A stretch of 64,000 bases of DNA, taken from Bryoerythrophyllum caledonicum. Lineage: Eukaryota; Streptophyta; Bryopsida; Pottiales; Pottiaceae. Made by a program: the position numbers and the translations under genes. Below are positions 21,923-33,100 of this stretch, piece after piece. The stretch is taken from positions 11,042,190 to 11,106,189 of the forward strand of contig OZ020518.1 of assembly GCA_963971425.1 (NCBI GenBank), in the 5' to 3' direction. Numbering within the stretch: position 1 is the stretch's first letter; each line of letters opens with the position of its first letter. A model generated the notes under the pieces. The model saw only the letters and a list, made by a program, of their open reading frames with translations, was not told the origin of the DNA and ran no database searches.

Positions 21923-23319
21923 AAGTGATTATTAAAAAATTGATTAAATTTATTGTATATGAATAATGGTTTATTGACTTTTATATGCAAACCATATTAT
22001 CCCTTGGCCAAGGATCCGAAGTTGTTCTCTTTAACAAACTCTTTGATTGGATTTAAATAAATTAAATCCAACTAGATGTAAATGATTTAAATTTGTGTGA
22101 ATAAATATCATACATTTATTATTTTATATAGAGGTCTTTCTGGTCACCATAATTTAATGACACTTATGGTGCCAAGGCAAAGAGAATTATAAAATACACT
22201 TTAGTTAAAAATTTTAAATGAGCCTTATTTACAACATCTTCTCCTTGCCATTTTACAACACCTTTTGCCTACTATTTCAATCTTTGCATTCTTTACATTA
22301 GTTTTGTCATATTTTAATCTTAAACTATGCTTGACATATGCATGCTAAGAACTTGGCGAGAACAAACCTGTAACCTTTTGTGAAAATTTAGCCTATGAAT
22401 GTAATTGTTCCTCAAATGCAGGTTGCTCTGCAAGAAGCCTTAGAAGAAGTTGTGCAAGCAACGTTTGCTGTCTACAACTTTGAGGCTATTGGAAGTGGAC
22501 CTGTTTGTAGAACTGCAAGAAGCAACTCAATGCCACTTTGAATAGCCTCAAAGTTGTAGACCACATAATTTGTTGCTTGCACAACTTCTTCTTGGGCTTC
22601 TTGCAGAGCAACTAGCATTCCAGGAATAATAACATTCACAGGCTAGATTTTCACAATAGGTCACAAGTTTGTTCTCGCCAAGTTCTTAGCATGCATATGT
22701 CAAGTGTAGTTAAAGATTAAAATATGACAAAACTAATGTAAAAAGTGCAATAGAATGAAATAGTTGGAAGAAGGTGTTGTAAAATGGCAAGGAGAAGATG
22801 TTGTAAATAAGACTCATTTTAAAACTTAAACTCAAGTATATTTTATAATTCTCTTTGCCTTGGCACCATAAGTGTCATTAAATTATGGTGACCTGAAGAC
22901 CACAATATAAAATAATAATTATATGATATTTATTCACACAAATTTAAATCATTTAAATTATTTAAATCCAATCAAAAAGTTTGCTTAGGAGAACAACCTT
23001 GGATCCTTGGCCAAAGGATATTATGGTTTGCATATAATAGTCAATCAATCATTATTTATGTGCAATAAATTGAATGATTTTTTTCAAAAATCACTTCAAT
23101 GTATATATCTAGTACAATGAATATAATAGTTTGAATAATAATAGAATTTTATTTATGATCCATTATATTTGTATATAGAGAGGTGAAGAAAATGAATTGA
23201 ACCATATACGACAGAGGTGGAGAAAATGAATTGAACTATAGAGAGAAGTAGAGAAAATTAATTGAAGAGTTCAAATAATAGAAAAGGTTCAAAACAAGAA
23301 TACTTTGGTACATTCTTAA

Positions 23320-23605
23320 CCCTTTAAGGCCAATTAGCTTGTTTAGTGTGTGAAAAACTACGAGTATTATAGATCATGTAGAATGACACTTACGCCCAAG
23401 ATATGTTTCAGCACAAAAACCTACGATCCCACTTCATGGAAATCACTGTAGCTTGCCGATCTTTTGTGACAATGGTATCAATAGATGCTCATCTTCCTCC
23501 ACCTCTATATCCTTGTTCAAATTTTTCATGGAGGTGGCTTGTAGCATTTGCTATGGAGAATATTGTGCCGAAACGACCCAAAAATGGTCTTTGGGCCTTA
23601 AAGGG
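23320..23605. mobile_element. piggyBac-like MITE (family P1, copy 2)
   Basis: 286 bp, TIRs CCCTTTAAGGCC and GGCCTTAAAGGG, flanked by TTAA at 23316-23319 and 23606-23609. It is inverted relative to copy 1 and closely similar to it. It has the cleanest TIRs of the family. Confidence 0.85.
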
Positions 23606-23639
23606 TTAAGTGTATAACATATGAATATTTGATTTTCAT

Positions 23640-23960
23640 ACAAATTTTTTATTGTCTAAGCAATTGTCAATGCATTGAATCCTTGGCCAGGGAATAATAT
23701 GGTTTGCATATGAAAATCAGCTAACCTTTATGTAGATGCAATGGCTCTAATCAATTTAAAAAGATGATTTACTTAATTTATTATTACAATAAATGTAATA
23801 ATTTGCATCATAGCAGGATTTTATTTTATGATCTATTACATTTAGATATGGAGAGGTGGAGAAAATAATAATGATGAAGAAAAAAAAAGAGGGATTGAAA
23901 TAATGGAAATAATCTAAAACAAGAATATGACATAATTTAGTACATCTTTATGAGTATATG
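23640..23960 (+). repeat. Partial direct copy of the inverted-repeat arm
   Basis: About 320 bp resemble 22990-23310: 'gaatccttggccagggaataatatggtttgcatat', then an AT-rich block, then 'gatctattacatttagatatggagaggtggagaaaat'. It is more diverged than the two arms are from each other, so it may be an older copy of the sequence that was later inverted-duplicated. Confidence 0.7.
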
Positions 23961-25014
23961 AATATTTTTATTTCATTTTTTTAAATTATATAGTAGATGT
24001 AGTAAATAAATTATACACATATTATATGAGATGATACTCAATATTTGACAATATATGAACGTTGGATAAATACTTTAATTAAATTTTATAATTTGTATAA
24101 TTATATCATTTAAATATCACCATATAAATTCATACATTTTTTTCCCATATTGTATACATGTGTTTTTAATATAAAAAAATCTTGGGTTCATTTTTTGTAT
24201 GATGTATTTGCGATATGAGCTAGAGAAGGATTGAAGTCATTATTGTTTTATATAAATGATATGGTTTGATTGATGATGGAAGCACATATTATCCAAATAG
24301 AATCCACAAGAATATATTGTTTTTTACATTGATTTCATATTGTTTTATACTAAGTCAAGGGCTAGAGATTTTTCGGATATACTTTCCACAGTTGAAGTAG
24401 CTTGTATTCGGCGGATGTGCACATTTGATGAGCTAAACTATTGTTGTGCCACAAACTATAATTAAGTGTTCTTTAATATATTTTGTAGTATGTTCCCAAT
24501 GTCTTGGTGGAGATGCTCTCATGCAATAAATGATGCATGTCTCACTTAATCATTCCACCTTAGTATTTATCTACTCTTATTCCTATTTTCATTCTTACTA
24601 TCATTTTTAATACAAACGTAACTTCCGCATTGGCTCCTACTTTAACTCTCACTTTCATTTTCACTCCTTTTAATTCCATATCCAGATTTATATTATTTTT
24701 ATTGTAGAAAAATGATTCATTATATAATATAGAATTTAATTCAGTGTTTACACACTTCAATGTACAAGATGTATTGTGGAGTGTCGCCTTAACCTCTAAA
24801 TTTCCTTGACAATTTCACACCAAAAACACTTCAAAATTGGTAATTCTTGTGCAATGAGTAAGAAAGGAAAGAAATAATTTCATTCCTAGTTTTAACCGGA
24901 GGATCTCATTAAGCACTTGATAAATAACATATGCACAAATTTTCATTAACTATGATTGCATAGATTGAATGATTATAACGTTTGAAGTAGAGAAAATAGT
25001 TCATTTCATTTCGG
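23961..25014. other. AT-rich intergenic region
   Basis: Nothing recognisable as a gene or bounded element. Open frames such as 24760-24560 (minus) are short and low-complexity. Confidence 0.5.
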
Positions 25015-25640
25015 CATAGAGTGGATCGGCACACTTTGACAACATTTGGCATTAAAGTTTTGCACTACACATGGTCTAAATTTTATATCATTATGTTGAT
25101 CATAATATTAACTCCTTGTACACCAATTTTTAGAGGTAAAAATGGGGTGTAGTGCAACACTTTTTTGTTTCGTTTGTCAGATTCTCTTTCGGCTAGTGAG
25201 ATATCTTCCTTCCAAAATTTAACCCAACCCACATCTCACAGCAAAGCGAATCTGTCAAACTGTCGCCAAAAAAAAAAGCCCTGGTGTAGTGTATTCAAAA
25301 AAATTGTGCAAGGAGTGAAGGGTTCAAAAAGAGCCAATTCTCGTTAATTTTTTTGGGAACAAAATTTGTTTTAGAATGATAATCCAAACAAACAATAAGA
25401 AGGCTTACACCACGTCTTGTAATAGAAACAATAAAAGGTGAAAAGTATGAAGATCTTAGAGATTTATGTGGAAAAGAAGAAGTTATTTTGTTTCCTTGCC
25501 CAACAATGTGTGGCAATGTGTGAAAATCTTTGACTTGGAATAACATGCATTTTTCCACTAAAGACAAGAAATGTTTTTTGACAATAGGAAAGGAAATAAT
25601 ATTACTTCCTATCATTGAAAATCTCAAATTTGTTAGAGTG
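25015..25640 (-). repeat. Dispersed repeat R1, copy 2 (inverted)
   Basis: Inverted relative to the copies at 7190 and 28660. Shared blocks include the 'ggggtgtag' box, 'ttagaggtaaaaa', 'gtgcaaggagt(g)aag', 'gttcaaaaa' and the A-rich 'gaacaaaatttgttttagaatgata' stretch. No coding function. Confidence 0.6.
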
Positions 25641-27332
25641 TCCTAGCAAAAGTTTTTGGAGTTGCCCAACGTGGCTCCACTTGACAATTTTCTCTTTAAG
25701 ATGGCATAACTTTTTTTCTGTAAGTCCAATGAGAATAAAAATTATACTCCCATGTACCTCTTGTCTTCTTGCATCTTTGCACAAAATTTCAAGAACTGAA
25801 AATATGAATTGCAAATATGGGAACGTGCCCGAGATATGCAAAAGCCCACCTCAGGGCTTTTTTCTTTTAGAGGTGAATTATGCTTGGAGATACAAGTGTA
25901 CATCTACTATATAATAATAACACGCTTAGCGTTCTGCAATAGAATATATTCCATTAGACAAACAACTTTTCAACATCACTCCAACTCCTACTCACAAATG
26001 TGAATTACTTTCACCACTTCAAAAATGAACTCACCAATACTTGTTTTGCAAGAAATGACAACATTTTTGGGCACAAAGATCTTTGCATTCTTGACGGGAA
26101 ACCTTAGCCACAAATTTCAAGCAGCTCATTGCAAAAAAACAACCCACAATTCTCTTAATAAAATGACAATATTTGGTTTTATCAACCAACTATTATACTA
26201 ATATTTTCATTATTTCACTTACAAACCTCATTGTTTTCGTTCTTTCTTTGATCGAAATGAATGTTCGGCAATCCTCATGTGGTACTCCAATACTTTATAA
26301 TATTAAATGCAAATTTTCCATCCCCTTTTCATCCACATTCTCAAAAAGAGTATCACATTGTTTTGAGGATGTTATATACAACAAAGATACATTACAACAT
26401 ATTAAGTTATTCTATAGTTAGTTTTTATTGGTATTAATTAGAAAGGGAATCTTCATCTATCCAGATCACTTGACAAGTTTCACACATGGATCACCAGGAC
26501 TGCTGCAAATTGCAGCCAATAACCTATGCATTATTCATGCAACCACCAAAATTGAGTAATGAGATTCCTTCCACTTATATCATACCCCACCAACATATTT
26601 GACTTTAACACAATGTTTTATATTACATTATCCTAGGTATTAACCCTTTAGCACGGAAGAGGCTCTAGCAAGGTCGTTTTTTGCGTTTTTTTCTCTTGTA
26701 ACTCTTTCTTCAATGGTCTATCGTGTCTCGCATACCCTGAACGCATTTTGAGTTTCTTATTAGCTTTCCAATGGATCATTCCAATCTCAACGGGTACTCC
26801 AGCGAACAAAACAATGAAAAGTTGCCACTAGACCTCCTCACCACAAAATATCTTTCCACTCCAAACTCTAGTATTGGGAAGATAATGTGAGACCTTTCCA
26901 CGGGAGGTAGATTGGTGTGGAGCTTGAAGGCACATCAAGGAAGCGATGACCGACCTTGGTGAGTTCATGTGGAGAAGGTCGGAGTGTTGCAATGAAGGGG
27001 ATCAAGGGGAAGGCAACAGGTGCCAACCCAAATTGTTTACAAGGTTGGGAGCCAACAACATGGTGAAGATGCAAGCGGCACTAAGCTGGCTGGTCCAACA
27101 ACCGCCTCCTTTGAGTAGGAGGTTTGTGCTTATGGTGCAAGTGTTCTTGCTTGAATGAACCATCTATCTACGACCGTCGTCCATATTCTACCCCAACGAG
27201 CGATTTTCAAAGGGTGGGCTCTCATCTTAATGACACAAGGTCGTTTCTTTATGGCCCTCTAACTTAGGGGTTTGAAGGCTTTTTTGAAAAATTTCATGCC
27301 GATTTGGGATTATCGCCCAACTTACCATACTC
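25641..27332. other. AT-rich intergenic region; possible single piggyBac-like end at 26642
   Basis: No supported gene. A lone TTAACCCTTTAGCACGG at about 26642 has the form of a piggyBac-type left end with its TTAA target, but no matching right end was found by eye downstream. Confidence 0.5.
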
Positions 27333-27535
27333 ACCCCAACATGGTAATTCAAACACCATTAGGAGGTTTTTATTTTTAAGAAAGGACCCCAACATAGTAA
27401 TTCAAACACCATTAGGAGGTTTTTATTTTTAAGAAAGGACCCCAACATGGTAATTCAAACACCATTAGGAGGTTTTTATTTTTAAGAAAGGACTCCAACA
27501 TGGTAATTCAAACACCATTACCTGGTTTTTATTTT
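27333..27535 (+). repeat. 53-bp tandem repeat, nearly 4 copies
   Basis: Units of 53 bp begin near 27343, 27396, 27449 and 27502, each holding 'taattcaaacaccatta' and 'tttttatttttaagaaagga'. The first three are almost identical; the last has diverged at its end. The similarity between units suggests recent expansion or homogenisation. Confidence 0.92.
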
Positions 27536-28578
27536 TTAAAATTGTACCACCAATATTAAAATAGTGAGCATGTTTTGTCCACACCTCCACTCGTAATAAA
27601 CGCTTGATGGAGCAATTTACAATGATCTGTATATGCTGGTGGCAAATCTTAAGGGATGTGCATATTTTGGTGCAGGTAGCATTTTTTGGAGTAGGAGGTG
27701 TCGACAAAACATGCCCTCAAATTGTTTTTGTTTGGTGGGCCTTCTTATACTACCCATTGAAGTAAAAATCTCCATGGTGAAGCCTCTTAGATTAAATTTA
27801 GGATACGTGCTCCAAATTTGGCATAATTCTTTTCCAAAAAAGTTATGGACCCCCAAAATAGCAGGGCTAGAAAATTGATACCAATGAGGCCTTTGCCATT
27901 AAGACAAGGGCCCACCTTCCAAAAAACGCTTGTAGCACCAAAACACAGACGTCCACTCTAAAGCAAGATTGAGTTGTTTTCTAATTTCAATTCTATTGTA
28001 GGTCACCTTTAGCTAAAGTTATACACACAAAAAAAAGATGATAAAAGATTTCAAGGATTACTTTTTTAAAAATAAGATCCTTGTCTTTCTTCTCCATCTT
28101 TTTAACTTACTCTCCCACTACTGCATTTGGACCTAAGTACTGGTACAACCAATAATCAATGTTATGAATGATCAAGGGTAAGTGTAATGTATCATCCAAG
28201 CCTCAAGGTACAACTCTAAACCATCTAAGAAATTATAGTATTTGTTCCAAAAAAAGGAAAGTTTTATCTCCATATTAAACTGCAAGATCTTAATCTAAGC
28301 TAATCAACTAATATGCCTTCTAAGCGTTGATCGTATTGATTCAAAGGTTATAGTGTTTCAAATAAAGAAGAATGTTCTTCTTCTTCCTTGTATAGAGGCT
28401 GCTATAATGGGCAGCTGTTGTAATGGAAAGGGCATGTAAAGGTTGTAATGTGGAAGTATTGGATGAATGGTGATGGCTTTCTCAGTTTGGTGGGAGTGAT
28501 GACAACTTGGAACTTCGAAAAAAAATCGTTTTGTTTTGAAATTCTTATACTAGATTGTCCTTTACAAGAGCTTCATGG

Positions 28579-28580
<2 letters not shown>
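27536..28580. other. AT-rich intergenic region, no gene recognised
   Basis: Short open frames only, with no domain content or gene-like base composition. Confidence 0.5.

Positions 28581-28582
<2 letters not shown>

Positions 28583-28636
<54 letters not shown>
28583..28636. repeat. (TA)n microsatellite, about 27 units
   Basis: An almost pure TA dinucleotide run. Confidence 0.95.
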
Positions 28637-28639
<3 letters not shown>

Positions 28640-28659
28640 GATTCATGGTTTGAAAGTTA

Positions 28660-29200
28660 GTACAACTCAAAGTTAGAAATGGGGACTCCGGGCAAAGTCA
28701 AAATTTTGCTAAAAGTCTCTATTGACATTGAGATTTTCCAAATATGTAGAGAATATTACGTTCTATATAGATGTCAAAAAAAAATTCTTATCTTTAGTGT
28801 AAAAAAATATTTTAACACATGTTTACATATTTTTACACATTTCGGGCAAGCGGGGAAAAAAACTTCATATTTTTTACATAAAACCTAGAGATCTTCATAT
28901 TTTTCACTTTTTAATTTTTCTACAACAATGCGTGGTGTAAACCTTCTTATTGACCGACTACAATATCATTCTAAAACATATTAAATTCTCAGAAAAAATA
29001 AATCGTGAATTGACAATTTTTGAACCTCTACTCCTTACACACTTGTTTTGACTATGCTACACCCCTTCTCTACCTCTAAAAATTGTTGTATACGGAACTA
29101 ACATCACGTTCAACACAATGGCAAAAGATTTAGACCTTGTGTAGTGCAAAAATTTGAAGTCAAAGTTTGCTGATGCACTCAACACAGGAAAGAAAATGAA
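28660..29200 (+). repeat. Dispersed repeat R1, copy 3
   Basis: Same orientation as 7190-7680. Shares 'attgacattgagatttt', 'attgacaatttttgaacct(c/t)' and the 'ctatgctacacccc' to 'ggaactaacatcacgttcaacac' block. The copy sits next to a long microsatellite. Confidence 0.65.
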
Positions 29201-30174
29201 CCATTTTCTCGACTTCAAACACTATAAACTTCCAATCTGTGCAGTCAAAGTGTATGAAATTACACGAGTATGTTGCTTAGTAAGTCTTTATAGAGATCCT
29301 ACGGTCAAAAGGATAAACATAAGGTTTTGTTTCCGTCCTTACTCATCGCGCTAGAATCAACAATCTTGAAGTATTCTTGGTGTGAAATCTTCATGAGATT
29401 GTTGTTTTATCAGATACCTCTCCAATGAAAGCTCAATCAAGGTGAAGCAACCCAAAATTGCACACTTCATGACCCAAAACCAAAAATGACCGTGGTTTTC
29501 AGATTTTGAGTTGTCGGTTTCGTGCACCATTTCATGCATTTACCACTTCCATGCACCAATTCATGCATACTCTATTGATCGGAATTGGGTGGCCCATCGG
29601 AATTGGGTGCCCCTACCTTGAAGCGTCATTGCCTCACTTCACAAACAACTCTTTCGACGGATAAAATCTACGAATAGAGCAGATTTCACCGAACGTCATC
29701 TAGGAACGCATTACATTTTGATTTCGTCCGGACGCGCGTCGAAGAAGCGGCGGAGGAACGCGACGAAAACCCGCGCTCGCGTCGCGTGCAGTCACTCGCA
29801 AAAGATATGGGACATCAACCGACGTCAAGCAATAGTAGCAAGCTGCAAGTGACGACGGCGGGCCGAGAGCGCCCGCGCTGCGCCTTCATCGCCACGATCG
29901 GACGCTGCTCATTCATACCCCGTCCCACCATCGCCGCGCCTCTGCTTCCCTCCCGATTCGCGCCACTCGCCACTTCACCCACATGCCTCGCCCGCCCCGG
30001 ATGTTGCAATTGGACTGATCGACTGTCACGCCTTGGAAGTATTCCTCTAGGATCAGGGTTTTAGGGGTTGTGAGGACTGCTCCTGATTGAGCTGGTTGCT
30101 GGGGTTTCGGGTTTTTGGGTGAGTGATGGGGGGATGGGCTGAGGCGTGAGGAGGAGCGAGTGGTGGCGAGGGAG
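29201..30174. promoter_or_regulatory. Upstream region of the importin gene, GC-rich from about 29730
   Basis: Composition changes sharply near 29730 from AT-rich to GC-rich with many CpG sites. That marks the likely promoter and 5' UTR of the importin gene starting at 30175. A 92-codon open frame at 29786-30064 lies inside it; it shows no domain and may be an upstream ORF or chance. At 29540-29575 'ttcatgcat' units are repeated. Confidence 0.45.
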
Positions 30175-33100
30175 ATGGAGTTGCAGGCTCAGGTGGCGCA
30201 GGCGGTGCACATTCTGAATCACGACACGCAGTCTGTGAACCGCGTCGCGGCCAATCAATGGCTCGTGCAGTTCCAGAACACCGACGCAGCGTGGGAGGTG
30301 GCCACCACCATTTTGGCCATGGATTCGTCTCCCACCATGGACTTCGAGGTCGAGCTCTTCGCGGGCCAAGTCCTGAAACGCAAGGTAAAGGAAGTTGCAA
30401 CGGATTCACGGAGAGGCGACATTTTGTCGTGTTTGGAGGGCTTTTTTGTTTTGAAGACCCAATGCGATGTGAAACACGTTCATTGAGAATTTTGCAGCGC
30501 GTTTGTTGTGGAGTTGGCATTAAAATCTGGAGGGTTTGCGTGTGTGTTGATTTCTGAGGGTTTTCCCGGGTTTGAGTATGAATTAGAGGGCTTGAGTGTG
30601 AATTTTTATTGGTTTTCAGCTCGTCTTTAATGGAGAATTCAGTACAGCATTTGTTGTAGTTATTAATATCATTGATAACTACAAAATCTATGTTAAATAT
30701 ATAGGTATGGATTTTTATTCATTAGATCCAATGCGAGGCTCAACAGATTTAGTAGAGCAATTGTTTTCTAGAGTTGGCATCGAAATTCGAGGGCTTGAGT
30801 GTGAATTTTCGATTGATTTGCAGATTCAGTGTGATGTCGGAAATCTTTCTCGGGAAGGAAGAGCTGCGCTGCAAAATGCGTTGCTCATGTCTGCGAAGAA
30901 GTTTAGCAATGGGCCTTCTCAGGTGAGCATTCAATCATCATGTGAAAGTCGTTCTCTCTCTAAATTGACACAAGCACTGGTAGTGGCTCATATAACCAGT
31001 CTGGAGTCGTGATTATATATTTGCCAACGCAATGAGCATAGATTGAACAATTCCATCGAATCGCCTGGATTGTTTGTATACAAGGTTGTTTTTCATGCAT
31101 TGTTTTACATTGTAGAAAGAGATGGTTTGAATGTTTTTTTTTGTTTGATTTGGAGTTGTGTTGTGGTGGGCAGCTTTTGACTCAGATATGCGTGGCGCTA
31201 TCAGCGCTGGTGCTACGTGCAGCAGAGGCGCGGAAGCCAGTGGAGCAGTTGTTTGCGAGTCTGAATGAGCTCCAGGGCCAAGGAACCGGTAGCAACGCCG
31301 TGCTGGAGCTTCTCACTGTCCTTCCTGAGGAGGTCCTTGAGGATCAGTCGTTGCTTTCAAGCGTGGATTCCAGTCGGAGATCACAGTTTTCCAATGAAGT
31401 AAGAAGACATGACGCTTGTCCTTCAAAATAATAGACTTGGCATGTTACTAATGAAGGCTTAACGGGTTGTGTTCTTGCACTTGTTTTCTCTTCCAGATGC
31501 TATGTTGATGCGGATAGTTTATGAAGATCTACTGCTGCATATCTATCATACTTCTGGTTTGTGTGCAGATTCTATCTCACACGAGTGCAGTGCTGGAGTT
31601 TCTTCTTCAGCAAAGCGCCACTGATGGCTTGGATAAGCATAATAGGCGCACCAAGGTTCTTCGTTGCCTTCTGAGCTGGGTATGCCACTTGAAGTTTGAA
31701 CAAGGCACCTCCTCGTTTATCATTTTGAATAGTAAAAATCACCTCTAAGTAGCTCTCAAATCAGCTCAAGGCGGGTGATATATTTGGTATCTCATACAAA
31801 ACCCTTTCGTCAGACGGCTAGAACTACATTGACTTTAATTTAAATACCACCAAGCCCTCTCATACTTAACAGAAGGATAAGATCACCAAGCTTTTCTATC
31901 GACAGTGATCCATAGAATGCTTAATGATGAGCACTGAATATACTGTGCAGGTGCGGCTTGGATGCTTCTTGGAGATCCCTCAGAACAGCATACCCAGTCA
32001 CCCACTTTTGGTGTTTGTATACAGCTCCTTGCTGGTAAGAACTCCTTCATATGTCCACAATTCTTTCCTATAGCCATGAGGAACCTGATAGTTTCTGTAT
32101 ACACCAGGCTACAATAGTCAGATGTTATGTAGTGAGATATAATACATGAGCACGGTGTTTCCAATCCTCACTTATTGAGTGCTCATTCAGGATCCGAACT
32201 CATTCGATTTGGCTGTGGAGGTGCTAACAGAACTCGTCAGCCGACATGAGGTAAGATTTCTTCCGGCTTAAATCAACAGCTTCATTTCAGCAGGCCCGAA
32301 AATTTGTTAATTTTATTTTCCAGGTAATTTTTTTAATTTAAGGAGGTGTGTCGTTGCGCAGGGTTTGCCTCAAGTATTACTCCCACGGATGCTGGACGTG
32401 AAGGATCGGCTTCTGATGCCAGCTCTTGCAGCGGGTGAAGAGAGTGTTGTCAGTGGGATCGCTACTCTAATGGCGGAGCTTGGTCAGGCGGTACAAAATC
32501 GTGCATCGCTATTTCTCTCTGTATCATAACCACCTTGGGTGTCAAGTTTTTCCACAAGTTCTGCAAACGTACCGCCATAGAGGTCCTATGGTTCGTGGAC
32601 TCAAGTGCAATTATGGTAGTAAGCATTGCAAATATGTGTTTCAGGCTCCAGAATTAGTTGCACGAGGGAGCAGGGAAGCGTTGGATTTGGCGGATTCTCT
32701 CTTACGGTGTGATACATATCTTTTTCTTTTGATTGTTTATGATTTATTTATTTATAGAAAGAGGGGTGTTTAGTCCATCGATAGTTCGGCAAACAAATTT
32801 GTCCGAAGAGTATCCACTCTTGTGAACTGTTTTGCACCTGTTCATTGGATCTGAGGACTTCTGTTACCTTCTTACGTTTGAATTGGCCTTTGAGGTGTGA
32901 TGTCATTGTTGGTATTACAGCTGTGTAAGTCTAATATTTGTGTGCATGCAGATGTGTGTCGTTTCCAAGTTGCGACTGGGAAATTGCGGAATCTACTCTC
33001 CAGTTTTGGTATGTTGCCTTTCTTCCTTCGCTTCAATGACGGGACTACTCTGAGAAAACCTCTGCTCCAATCTCCTTGCCCATGAAAATTCATGTTAATC

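Larger units (their letters stand above)
21411..23609. repeat. 2.2-kb inverted repeat bounded by two piggyBac-like MITEs
   Basis: Arms 21411-22498 and 22533-23609 are reverse complements with high similarity over their whole length, separated by a 34-nt loop (22499-22532). Each outer end is a MITE (entries at 21415 and 23320) in opposite orientation. Only the left arm has the (AT)n expansion at about 21877-21920. A transcript would fold into a very long hairpin. The outermost bases on both sides are TTAA followed by CCCTTT, so the whole block has the form of a composite or foldback element. A partial third copy of the arm follows in direct orientation at about 23640-23960. Confidence 0.88.

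Noticed and set aside
26642-26660. Lone TTAACCCTTTAGCACGG as a further piggyBac-like element
   Set aside because: No matching inverted right end with TTAA was found downstream by eye; kept only as a note.
29786-30064. 92-codon open frame upstream of the importin gene
   Set aside because: GC-rich promoter or leader sequence without domain content; could be an upstream ORF but there is no evidence of translation.
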